Source of the DNA: Datnioides undecimradiatus
Taxonomy: Eukaryota > Chordata > Actinopteri > Lobotiformes > Datnioididae
Direction of reading: 5' to 3'
Length of the DNA stretch: 64,000 nucleotides
Assembly (NCBI GenBank): GCA_008933995.1
Contig: WARS01000054.1
Coordinates: 3,277,001 to 3,341,000, forward strand
Below the pieces are notes generated by a model. It was not told the origin of the DNA. It was given only the letters and a program-made list of their open reading frames with translations, and searched no databases. Positions 12,455 to 22,612 of the stretch are shown piece by piece (within the stretch, counting starts at the first letter, position 1; each line of letters opens with the position of its first letter). The translations under genes and the position numbers were made by a program.

Positions 12455-13584
12455 GTCATTTGTTACTTTAGCCAACTCAAAAAGTATAAAAAGTATAAAT
12501 TATGCTGAGACATTGATAAAATACATTTATCCCATTGAAACGTGTTATTTTTTTTATTGTTGGACCAACTTAAATAAATTGTTTCAATTGGTAACAAGCA
12601 ATTGAATTGAGTTTACCCAACTTAATTTTAATAAGTTATGTTAACTCTACTGATTAAGATCACATATACTTAAATATTTGATTTTTTTCAAATGAAAAGT
12701 CTGCATTGCTTCAACTCAATTGTAAAGAAAGTCAACTTAAATTATCTAGTTTTTCTAACTTAAGTATTTGCCTCATTCAAAAGTAAATTCTACACATTTA
12801 CAACCTAAAATCATGGCTTCAAAGAATGTAGTTTTTGTTGTAATTGCAATGCATAAAGATAGTTATTATAAATTATATTAAAAATACTGTCTTGATGATT
12901 ACAAATTTAAGTTGACTGAACTTAAGTATCACAGACACAAGACTGCCTTTTGTTACTCTTTATTAACGTTGCAGTTGGCAGCAACTTTCATCCAATCAAA
13001 CAATCATCCCAACAATGCATAACCAAATGTCAGCATTTTCTTATCAATCTTCCATAATATTGAGCTGAACATATTTTTGAACATCACAGTTGACCTGAAG
13101 GTTTTAGATATATTTAGATGTATCCAAATACATATTTTTTAATTTTGCTATCCCAAATTATTAACTGAAAACAACATCAGATCAACAGTAAGATCGGAAC
13201 TACTCTTGTTTTATGTATTTACCACTTTGAAATAGGGCTAATGCCTTATTAAGCCAGCTAAATCTGAATTCAATCCAACATTTAACAAGCTGTCTAACCT
13301 GGCATCTGATTATGAACTTGAAGCAGTAACTGCTCTTGCTCAAGAGTCAAGTGCTATGTAACTTTTTGTTTCAAAAACCTGAAAAGCAAAATCTCTCAGA
13401 TTGAGGGAAACATTTTTTATATTTGAAACCTCTTAAGATTGTGTGGGGGTATTTATCCCCCTGGTACAAACAAAGGGCAACATCCAAAGAGGCGCAAAAG
13501 GATCCATATCCAAACACAGTCCACAATGTGGGCCAGATCTTAGAAGATCTCAGAAGTCTTTATGCCAGGGGACCATTATAGTCA
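12455..13584. other. AT-rich subterminal region of the EnSpm-like element
   Basis: The sequence is very AT-rich, with many copies of CAACTTAA, TTAAGTT and TTGAGTT in both orientations between 12560 and 12920. Arrays of short motifs near the ends are usual in EnSpm-type transposons. The rest lies downstream of the PB1-like gene's stop codon and holds no coding sequence that I recognise. Confidence 0.4.
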
Positions 13585-13908
13585 TTACTGTGAATTGTGA
13601 AGTCTACCATACAAGCTCTGAACTTTGTGGGACATCTTGTGCGGCTCAAGCTGCATGAACACTTTCTGGAACACTTCAAATGTGAAACGTAGAGGCTTTG
13701 GATAAGCTAGGTTGAGTATGTACACCAAACCTAGAAGAAGGGCACAAGCTGAGGCGACTGAAGTCAGGTCATGCAACACCTCCACTCCCTCGATTACAAT
13801 GCCAATGTCTGCTGGAGGCTCTTGCAGTCCTTCTCCCTCCTTCAAAATAACAAACACTGCCGTGGTAAGTTGCTCCAAGTCCCTCTGGACATCTTCGGCA
13901 CTGCTGTC
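13585..13908 (-). pseudogene. PB1-like 'SAMD3-like' protein, last exon
   Basis: The exon starts after a TTTAG acceptor (AG at 13909-13910) with DSSAEDVQRDLEQLTTAVFV. It continues through PPADIGIVIEGVEVLHDLTS, ACALLLGLVYILNLAYP and FEVFQKVFMQLEPHKMSHKV, and ends at TAA (13585-13587). Fish predicted proteins annotated as 'sterile alpha motif domain-containing protein 3-like' end in just this way: a LMGLIYALNLAYP-type core, then FEVFQK. The function of this C-terminal region is unknown. The exon itself is open, but the gene it belongs to carries an in-frame stop upstream. Confidence 0.65.
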
Positions 13909-14386
13909 CTAAAGTACACAGCACAAACAAAAAGTCACTTTTCTACACAATTACCTGAAATAAATGCCTTGTGTGTAGACTGAGAGAGAAATACAACTTA
14001 TGATGAGACAAATCAAAGTATTAAGATGCAAGGATGAGTCATGATGAAGGGCAAGACATTTATATAGCCTGCTGATTTTCTAATGTTTAAAACTATTTAG
14101 ACATGGTTTGAATGTTAAATTATGCAAGTGTGCAATCCCACTAACGTCTCTGCTGCCTCACTTTGACTTCTGGCACATGCTCATATTTGATATTAATGTA
14201 GAATAAGGCTACTGCTTTTCACTAAGCCAGCAATCTTTTATCCCAATCCACTATACGTTCACAGTTTCTCAGATAATTTTGTGCTGTCAGCCAATCAGCA
14301 TGTCTGTTAAATGATAAATAAATAACATACAGATAACCAATCTGTTGTTTATTTGAAAAGATGAGCTGATGCGTGTTGAAACTTAC

Positions 14387-14489
14387 AACATATTCCCTAA
14401 TAAGGTCATCTGCATCTTCTCCCAGGAAGATAATGAGAGCTTTCAGGACACATCCCCTCTGAAGATGGATGTCATCAGCATGGAACAAC
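14387..14489 (-). pseudogene. PB1-like 'SAMD3-like' protein, internal exon
   Basis: The segment encodes DDIHLQRGCVLKALIIFLGE then DADDLIREYV, with a good donor (GTAAGT, acttac on the + strand at 14381-14386). The 3' exon boundary is clear. The 5' boundary is not: AG at the end of CATCTTCAG (just before AGGGGATG) could be the acceptor, or the exon may have begun further upstream, where the hAT MITE now sits. The family pattern (an IRCLIVYLGE-like core) supports the frame. Confidence 0.55.
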
Positions 14490-15170
14490 ATTATCATTAG
14501 GGATGTCCCGATCAGGTTTTTTGGCCCTCCGATCCGAGTCCGATCATTTGATTTTGAGTATCTGCCGATACCGAGTCCCGATCCGATACTTACATAATAC
14601 ATAAAAAAGAATAAAGAAGAGCGAAGAAACAGATCCAGGATGTTCCTTATTTATTTTATTTATCTCACCTTATTTTAAGAGTTTTAACATTCAGCAGCTC
14701 AATTTAAAATACCCGGCAGGTGCCGTATCAGGTTTGTTGTGTTAAATGTAGCCCTTTCCTTTCCACCCCTTGCAATCCCAAGTTTACATATCTCACAGTT
14801 TGCTATGGCAATGTTGTTGTCATCGACTTTATAGTATTTCCAGACCGCAGACATACTCGCCAAACATTATAGCCTACTCCTCTTCTTATCTCCTCTCTGT
14901 ACTCGCGCTTTGCGCTTCAAGCTGCCTGCTTCCGTGCAGGCATTTGACCAATAGCGTGTCTGCATCAAAGTGATGTCATGCCGCACGCGTTGATGTTTCT
15001 GTGTGGAGTCTCACTCTGTGCCACCGCATAACTATAGATCTCATCTAGGATATGTTAAAAAAATAATAAGAATATATATACATATATATCCGATCCTGAT
15101 CGGGAGGTAACGTCCGATTCCGATCGAGTCCGAAACCACGTGATCGGATCGGGACATCCCTAATTATCAT
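14490..15170. mobile_element. Non-autonomous hAT transposon (MITE) with 8-bp target duplication
   Basis: The element covers 14498-15162 (665 bp). Perfect 16-bp terminal inverted repeats open it with TAGGGATGTCCCGATC and close it with GATCGGGACATCCCTA. ATTATCAT stands directly on both sides (14490-14497 and 15163-15170), the 8-bp duplication expected of hAT elements. Subterminal CCGATCCGAGTCCGAT-type words repeat inside each end. It has no transposase frame. The exact duplication shows that it moved into the already resident EnSpm-like element, within its PB1-like gene, and that it has not been excised. Confidence 0.93.
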
Positions 15171-15779
15171 CATTACTATTTTTCCAAATCTCCTAATACA
15201 TGTATCCTTAACTCTTCCGCACAGTTTTCACAGTAAGAGGCCGCATCACATTCTGGCTCCATTGTGACTCCTTAACACAGGTGGATGCCATTCTAACCAG
15301 TTAATGTGTCCACAGGGACACATTAACTGGTCTTAAGACTTGTTATAAACCAGCTATCATTACCAGTCTTGTGCAATTGATAGACATTTTATGATCATAA
15401 CATGAATAAATATAGAGGTTAGGGACAGCTGCTCCGCTGTGAGAAGAACTGGACATTTAACATTTAAACTTGGAAAGTTGGAGGCAACAAAATGTCATAT
15501 TCAAGTACAGCAACACACCATCTCTTGTAACATATAAAACATCACATCACATTGGACATAACCTGTCAGAATATTGAGAAGGCAGAACCTGTAACTAGAT
15601 GCAGTGGACTCTGGGAAAAATGAGAGCACAATGGAGCAACTCTTGAGATGCAGGAAACATCAGTTAATTATTAGCATAAATTCATCATAGACTATCACTC
15701 CTAAGGAGTTTTTAAATTACATAATGTTTAAATTGTGATAGCCTATTTCAATTAGGGTGAGCATTGGTGAAATATATAC

Positions 15780-15935
15780 CTGGTCTAAAGTTTGCATGAT
15801 GTTTGCCGTTTTTTCACGTGTTGCTCCTCCTTTGGCCTGGATAACGTGCATCAACTGATCCGAGTACTTATCGAGCTGGGCCAAGAACGTCTGCTCAAGG
15901 GGTAGAGCCACAAGCCTCTGGAACTCTGCATTGAT
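15780..15935 (-). pseudogene. PB1-like 'SAMD3-like' protein, internal exon
   Basis: The exon opens after ATGTTTCAG with INAEFQRLVALPLEQTFLAQ, continues LDKYSDQLMHVIQAKGGATR and ends EKTANIMQTLDQ before GTATAT. The LEQTF-x-LDKY...AKGG pattern is the block that follows the helical middle part in the fish SAMD3-like proteins. Phase is consistent with the exon ending at 16161. The acceptor and donor are both canonical. Confidence 0.62.
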
Positions 15936-16160
15936 CTGAAACATAAAAAATATAGTGGATACACTATCCTGCATTAAAAGAAACAACAGGTTTCTCATCT
16001 GGTGCACACACACACTTTTAACAGTCAAGTATTCTCCACAACTGCCAAAATATCAATCCTCATATGTCAGAACTAAAAATGCTACATCTTAATACTTTAT
16101 TTCGCCCACAACAAAGTATGACTAATCAAAAATTATCAGTAACTTCAACAATATTGCTAC

Positions 16161-17174
16161 CTCCTTTTCTCGAAGTGCAGGCCATCTCTCCATAAAATCC
16201 TTAACCCTTGGTTCTTGGTTCACCACTTCCTGTCGTCTGTAGGCAAATGTGCGAGCCATTTTGTCTGCAATGACACCTTCATTGTTCCTCTTTTGGATCT
16301 CTTTGAGAAGTTCAAGTCTGACTTTTTCAAGACTTTCTTGAGTCTCTCCAACAGGGAATGATGGATAAAAGTTAGCCTCAGCTCATTTTGGCTTTTTTAC
16401 TTTTTTGGCAGGGAAAACATCTGTAGTTGCTTTAGATTTTAAAGAATTTACAGACAACTCTGGACAGCCCTGAACTTTGAGCCGAGTTCTGTAGTTTCCC
16501 ATTTTGTATTTCAGTCTCTGTTTCCAACCATAGCAGCCATTGAAGGAGCCAGGTTCTTTCAAACAAGGATGCTTTTTGATTAAGGCCTCTGCAACTGCAC
16601 AAAAATGTGCATCTTCTGGGTAAGCTTTGTATTTGTAAATTTCTTCTGCTACTCTATTCAAAATATCAGACTTCATTCGGGAGGTGACAGCCAACATTTT
16701 GTGGCTCACCTGATACTCAGTATTTCCCTTTTCAAGCTGGAGCTCAGTATCATATGAAAATCTTGGAACTGGAAAGTCCTCAGGCCACTGTTGAGTTCGA
16801 GATGACACAGGCTCCGGGGATGAGAGGATAAGTGAATCATTGGATGCAAAAGAACCACTGTCATCCGAGTCAAGCGAAAAAGAATGAGATGATGCTGTCT
16901 CACTGGCACTGATCAAAGGTGAAATTGTTTCTAGATGGATCACCTTGATTGTTCCCAAATCCTTCAGTTCAGTTGTTGAATTGAGATTGAAGTAGTCATT
17001 GCCAAAGTCTTCATCCATATATTGTAACCTTATGTTAGCCTTTAGTCCGAAAGTATCCTTTACCTTGCTGAGAAGTTCATCTATTGAGTCTGGTATACCA
17101 TTTGGGAGAGTCAGTTTTTCAGTGTTGTTCTCCCCCAAGATCACCTTCAGTCTTGCAGGCTTTAAACCAGCCAT
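16161..17174 (-). pseudogene. PB1-like 'SAMD3-like' protein, first coding exon, interrupted by an in-frame TGA
   Basis: The start is chosen at MAGLKPARLKVILGENN, just after a CTCAG acceptor-like site. Residues 1-80 look like a PB1-type fold (RLKVIL..., IRLQYMDEDFGNDYFNL). A Ser/Asp-rich linker follows, then a helical block with KKHPCLKEPGSFNGCYGWKQ. The frame meets TGA at 16380-16382 after KKVKKPK. It then runs on, with no shift, through AEANFYPSFPVGETQESLEK and MARTFAYRRQEVV to KDFMERWPALREKE and a GTAGCA donor. One base change (for example CGA to TGA at a CpG) explains the stop. The protein's role is unknown, and SAM is only the name given to relatives. Confidence 0.62.
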
Positions 17175-17422
17175 GGCAGTCTGAGGAAAAGACACAAGCA
17201 CAGTTAACACTTTTGGTTGGCAGGACATAGATTTTTTCTTTGTAAACAAAAATAAATAAATACATTTAAAAAAGGGAAAAAACATTGCCATTGTTAAGCT
17301 TTATGTATTTTAGACAGCTTATGACCTGCTTGTTGTTCACACCCAGCAACATTAATCAATATATTAACAGTGTGACTGTATCTTTTGTTTCTGAGTATTA
17401 AAATCAATTACAGTCTCACCCT

Positions 17423-20073
17423 TTAAACGTGGATGTATCTTTTCAATGTGACAAGACGCATTCCTCCAATTCTGTAGTCTGCCAGTGGGTATGTATCACA
17501 CAGTTGTTGTGGCTCAACAAGTTCCACTTCCTTGCCTGGTGATGGTGTCACATCAAAAGATCTGTAATGTTCAATGTACCACCCACTGAGCTTCTTCACT
17601 ATAAAGATTAACTTGTCTTGCAGTATAACCATTTGGATAATTTCACAGAACTCTGGCAATCCTCCTACTCTGGCGAGCCATGGATCAAAATCATCCCACA
17701 CTTATAGTGTAGTCCATTATGTGTCACACTTTTAGCCAGGCACACTGTATCTACATTTGTGGACTTCTGCCTCAGCACGGTTGCAACTTCCTTATTAAGA
17801 ACATCAATCTGAACAGTGGAAACATTGGTCACTTCCAAAGTAGGCTTAGGAAATCTAAATGATTGCAAATGATGTGCCATGTAAAACTGATGTCTCTCTG
17901 ACAGTGAAAAGAGCACATTTTTGAAACACCTGATATTCCTTGCTACTTTTTCAAAAAAGCTATGCTTTGCTTCAAAGCGCATTGACCAAAGAGCTACTAG
18001 GGGACCAAACTGTTGGATCAATTGTGGATAATGTTCCATGAAATCGAATTCGATGCTCTGAGATCTTAAAGTCAAGATATGCAATGGAGTCCTCAGTATG
18101 AACAGGACATACAACAAGATCAACGATGTTCTTCAGATCTGTTAAGATCTGCCACGCAGGCTCCTCGCAAGGAACTCTTTGCCCAATCAACAGAGGCAGA
18201 AATCGGATGAGACCCCAATTCTCATGGGCATTTCCCCCAGCTGTTTTTTTGGATCCAAAACTAAGAGACACAGGATGAGGTCTGTTAGTTTTGTCAGACC
18301 ACTTAAAGTTGAAAGATGATATTGCTTCATTCAGTGTACATAATGTAAAATATTTTTTTCTTATAAACACACTGAGGCACAAAGCAAGCTCAAAAGGAAC
18401 AAGTCCTTCAAAAAGATCATGTACAATGTCAGGAGGGAACCCTGTGCTGACATCAAAATATGAGAGGTGTTTTGATAAAACACAGTTTGATTTCACGCCA
18501 TAATAATGGGCCAATTCCCTTTCCTCAAGAATCTGTAAATGAGCTACATGAATGTTTTGGGTTCTCTGAGTAAAGGCACCATTTCTAACTTCTGTAGTTT
18601 GAAATTCTGATCTTTCTGCAGTGCAAAACCTACATACATATGACCCAGAGAAATTTTCCACAAAACCAGCAATACTGTGAGCACCAAGGTTGTCAGCAAC
18701 CACACACTGAACTGTACCTTTTACTGTTCTACCTAACTTTGTCACATATATCCCACTCTGTTCCAAAATTATAAGATCACTTAATATAGGTTCCAACACC
18801 TTCTCATATCCATAGCACTTCAAATCATTACTTTTGATTAAAGCAGCCAAATAAATTGAGGACAGAGAAGAATTAAAGACAGCTGGCAAATCACCCAGAA
18901 TCCAATATAAACCACAAATTTTATGTCTCCTTTTAGAGGTACCAAGTGGATTACAAATTTCAAATTCATCAATGTATAGTACTAAAGAAATACTTTCCTG
19001 CTTAGAAAGCAGCCCATTTTCTTCAGAGAAGGCACCATCAAAGAAAGATCTATATATGTGCACACCAGTTGACTGTAGTTGTTTATATACAGTATTTAGA
19101 TTAACAGTCTGATCCAAGATAGTCTGACTGTCCAGAATTTGCTGCAAAGACTTCAAAATCGAAATATACTGGAAAGACTTATTCTTTCGGTCAAGTATGT
19201 ATTCCACGGGTTCTACTACATTAAAGTGATGCTTGAAGTATTCCTTCCGCCTCCAAGCGCTGGAAAGTGAACCTTTATTTCCTATTGCTTTTTTTAATAG
19301 GGTTTGTTTCACAGAGGGCACTAGCTAGTTTTTTAACAACTGACTGGTCAAACTGGCATTGATGATCTTGTAATATTTTGCTTATTGTCTTTTGAGTAAT
19401 TGGTTGATACAGACCAAGCAAATAGGTTAACTCCTGTAAGAGCTCATCTAGAGCTGCATTTGACACAAGGAAGACACTTTCTAATTTAAGAAGAACTGAT
19501 GCAAGTTTAAGCTCTATATCCTTTTCCAAGTTTTCTGAATCCTCATTTTCAAAGGCACAATCTAAATTGTCATTAAACTCTATATCACCATCACCATCTA
19601 AAATATCACTAGCAATATCAGGACAAGGTTCTTCATCAGAAATCAGTTTTTTTCTTTCAATTATCCCATATTGAAATGCACACCCTCTGCCAGAGTGTTT
19701 TCTGTATTTATGGCTTTTGAAATTCTCATAAATATTTGTTTTATATGAACAGTTTTGGAACACACATGAGACTCTCCTTCTTTTTAAGATGCTGAAAAAT
19801 ATGCTGAAAAAAATCTCTTTCTGCAAAGAGTTGATTATGACCACAAATATGGCATGTAAATGTAGCAAACCCTTTAGTAAATTTTGGTTGGGTGGGATGA
19901 TTTCTTGATAAATGGCTCAGTAAGGCATTCCAGGTCTTGAATCTACATACACAATTAAAATACGTGCATGGATATGAATGCCCCCTTCCAAAGTGCCTAT
20001 GATTTAATTTGAAGTGCTTGAGCAGTTCAGATCTTCTTGTTAGCACTTTTTTGCAGTCTTTGCATCTCCACAT
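17423..20073 (-). pseudogene. Zinc-finger EnSpm/CACTA-like transposase, frameshifted
   Basis: Read 20073 to 17423. The start is chosen at MWRCKDCKKVL, after a TTTCCAG acceptor. The order is several C2H2-like fingers (CKDC...HFKLNH; CTYFNC...HLSRNH; CHICGH...HIFQH; CVFQNC...HKYRKH), an acidic linker, then a transposase-like core. Core motifs include VLYIDEFEICNPLGTSKRRH, VVADNLGAHSIAGF, CRFCTAERSEF and PPDIVHDLFEGLVPFEL, followed by HYPQLIQQFGPL and FEAKHSFFEK. The DNLGAH and HDLFEG words are what I expect of the Tnp2-like family. Acidic residues of the catalytic centre were not assigned. The frame breaks near 19790, 19295, 18060 (with apparent loss of a few codons) and 17670. Each break continues in another frame with family-like sequence, so this copy cannot make the full protein. 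Confidence 0.66.
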
Positions 20074-20084
20074 GAAGTCGGACA

Positions 20085-21051
20085 CTGGAAAAACAAGAGA
20101 TGGACTTTACTACCCATGACCCCAGTGATTTAAACATGCATGATATGGGACAAGTAATTCACTGGCCCTATTCTATCCATAACTGCACTCTTGAAAACCC
20201 TTTGCTTGAGTATACAATTTGCGCAAAACAGTGAGCATGGGAATACCAAACTGTATTCAAGCTGAGATCAGATAAAAGAGGGAACATTCAATATCATTCA
20301 TGCAATTTAAGAGAACATACTGATTATAGTATGAAGTGTTTGGCTTCATTCTCTCAAGTTAAGTATTTTATGTATGTATGTATGTATGCAGCCCTGATAA
20401 TGCAATACACTATATCTGTTTAAGAATAACACGAGTGTAGATGACATACAGCAGCTGCAGCAGTTATGGTGGGGGTAACTAAGATTGCACAAGGTACCCG
20501 GAAGGCGTGATCAAACTGCGGTGCTTTCACGCAGCCAACATTTGTCACCGTTACTTCGACGTCTGAAGCCAAGGGGAAAATACCCCCGACTAGCTTAACT
20601 AGTTGATATTGCTTACATCAATTTAGTGTGTTAGCGAGAGACAGGCAACGAATGCCCTGCATTCAACATTAAAATGGCGGTGCCCGTAATTTAAAACATA
20701 CCTTTTCACGTCAGTGCGTCTGCCGATGTGAAAAGTATTAAGAAAAAATTGCAAGGTCTGGGGCGGATAAAAGACGTACTACACAATAGGGATATCAAGC
20801 GTTCAATACTCATTAATGTATTTAAAAACGGCGGATTGAATGCGCATAGGTAAAATACAACTCCAAGACGCAAATGCAAAACCTAATTTGCTCACTTTCA
20901 CTCAAAGTACAGTCCTAGTTTGAAAGAACAAATTGTAATTGCAAGTTGATTAAACTCACAAAAGTGGATTGTCATAAATAAAGCAGAAAGCTGATTGAAA
21001 TTAATTCAAAACATTACTTTACTTCAACTACAGCTCAAATACTCTTTTTTT
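20085..21051. other. 5' leader side of the EnSpm-like element
   Basis: This is non-coding sequence upstream of the transposase gene on the minus strand, running to the CAGTG terminus. It includes a short TATG tetranucleotide run (about 20370-20390) and probably the promoter and a non-coding exon, since the first coding exon begins at a splice acceptor-like site. I cannot place a transcription start. Confidence 0.4.
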
Positions 21052-21112
21052 CAGTGTACTATATACTACAAGTAGATGTGCTGCAGACTTAATTATTTTA
21101 TTATTTCACTTA

Positions 21113-22449
21113 GCTGATTCCCTAAGAGCAGTGGGGATTACAAGGAGCCTGGCAGAAATGATTGGGAAGGACCTGCAACCTCTTTCCGTGGTGGACGCTG
21201 ACAGCTTTAGGAATTTTGTGAGGACACTTGACCCACGATACAAAATACCAAATAGGAAATCTTTAATGGAGGGGAAACTACCAGCTCTTTATGAAGACTG
21301 CTGCTCTAAGGTCAGAAAGGCACTGAGTGGTGTGGACAATGTGGTGCCTGCAACTGACATGTGGACATCAAGAGCCGCAGCGGCATATTTAACAGTCACA
21401 TGCCACATCATAGATGAAAACTGGCAAAGACTCTTGGAAGGCTCATGCTGACTTGCTTGACATTCAGCAGAAAAGCAGTGCTATTGTCGCTTTCTTTTGC
21501 CAATGCACTAATGGTGCAGACAAGCTCAAAGAAAGTCAGAAGCAGCAGAAGTTACCTGAACAAAAACTAATTTGAGCAGTTGAGACAAGGTGGAACTCTG
21601 TATTCTACATGTGGGAGAGTTCGTCTGAGGAGGCAGTTACCACAGTCCTCTGTCTCCTTGGAAAGAGCTAACTTTGCTTAAGTAAGGAAGAATGGTCTGT
21701 CATCAGTCTCTCCACTGATGCACTGAGACCATTTGAGGAAGCAACCAGGGAGATATCAACTGAAAAACATGTTTCAGTTTCAAAAGTGATTCCCCTGGTG
21801 TCACTGCTTCTCAGAACCATTGCAACCTCTGAGTGCCAAGGCAGTAAGCTAGCTGCTGAGCTGTCGGCGCAATGTCACCGTCGTTTCAGAGGTATTGAAA
21901 CGTTTTATGGTCTTGCTGCCAGCACCTACCTGGACATTAAAAACCTGGGAATCCCGTGACTCTGCAAATGTTGAGCCTGTAAAAGCTCGACTTGTCACTG
22001 AAATGCAGTCAATGAGTCAGACCTCAGCACCTTCATCATCTGCATTAAGCTCAAGCTCTGCCGCCAGCTCCGCCCCAGCTCCTGCAACTACTTCAAGCTC
22101 ATCTGCAAGGACTGCTGCACCCCCGCCTGCAGCAAAAGGTGGGATGTGGACAGAATTTGACTACTGTATCAAGCCCTTGCATCTCCGCAGCTTCGGACAG
22201 CTGGCACTGATGCCCCAATTGAAATGCTTAGGTACTCAGAAGAGAGGCCAACTCCTCAGGATCGGGATCCACTACTTTGGTGGAAAAACAGTGCACCAAC
22301 ATTCCCATCTCTGAGCAAACTTGCCAAGAAACACCTGGGAGTGGGTGCAACGTCAGTGCCAGCCGAGAGGATTTTTTTTAAGGGCAGGACAGTTACTGAG
22401 TCACAGGCGACGTGCAATAAATGTGAACATGATACTGTTCCTGAACTAA
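21113..22449 (+). pseudogene. hAT-family transposase, truncated and frameshifted
   Basis: The sequence starts after a CACTTAG acceptor-like site with ADSLRAVGITRSLAEMIGKD. It continues [78 protein letters not shown] and [10 protein letters not shown]. The last two belong to the hAT dimerisation region. The stop is TAA at 22447-22449. Frames break near 21435, 21668, 21905-21960, 22310 and 22365, and there is an in-frame TGA near 21570. The N-terminal BED zinc finger is missing. Relatives are the ZBED-like fish hAT transposases. It abuts the right end of the EnSpm-like element, so its 5' part may have been separated or lost by that insertion. Confidence 0.75.
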
Positions 22450-22466
22450 AACCTTTAACCGAAACC

Positions 22467-22612
22467 GTCCCACTATAACTGGTCCACTGTGTCCCTCTGT
22501 CCCACTCTAAATGGTTATTGTGTCTCTCTGTCCCACTATAACTGGTCCACTGTGTCCCTCTGTCCCACTCTAAATGGTCATTGTGTCTCTCTGTCCCACT
22601 ACAACCAGTTCA
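22467..22612 (+). repeat. Tandem repeat, 63-bp period made of two 31-32-bp half-units
   Basis: The unit alternates GTCCCACTATAACTGGTCCA... and GTCCCACTCTAAATGGTTAT..., each closing with TGTGTCCCTCT or TGTGTCTCTCT. Two full 63-bp units and part of a third are present. It starts 18 nt after the hAT transposase stop codon and may be a subterminal array of that element. Confidence 0.85.

Larger units (their letters stand above)
12450..21056 (-). mobile_element. EnSpm/CACTA-like DNA transposon with two genes, decayed
   Basis: A block of about 8.6 kb inside intron 3 carries two minus-strand genes: a zinc-finger transposase (20073 to 17423) and a PB1-like protein (17174 to 13585). The right edge reads TTTTTTTCAGTG at 21045-21056. 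On the minus strand this is a CACTG start, which fits the CMC (EnSpm/CACTA) superfamily. Both ends have TTAAGTT/CAACTT-rich subterminal sequence (about 12560-12780 and 20930-21040). The left edge is not established. The CACTG at 12450 is a weak candidate without a matching inverted repeat or target duplication. A hAT MITE (14498-15162) is nested inside. Confidence 0.5.

Noticed and set aside
22467-22612. A CRISPR-like array
   Set aside because: Units are head-to-tail with no unique spacers, and the genome is a vertebrate's.
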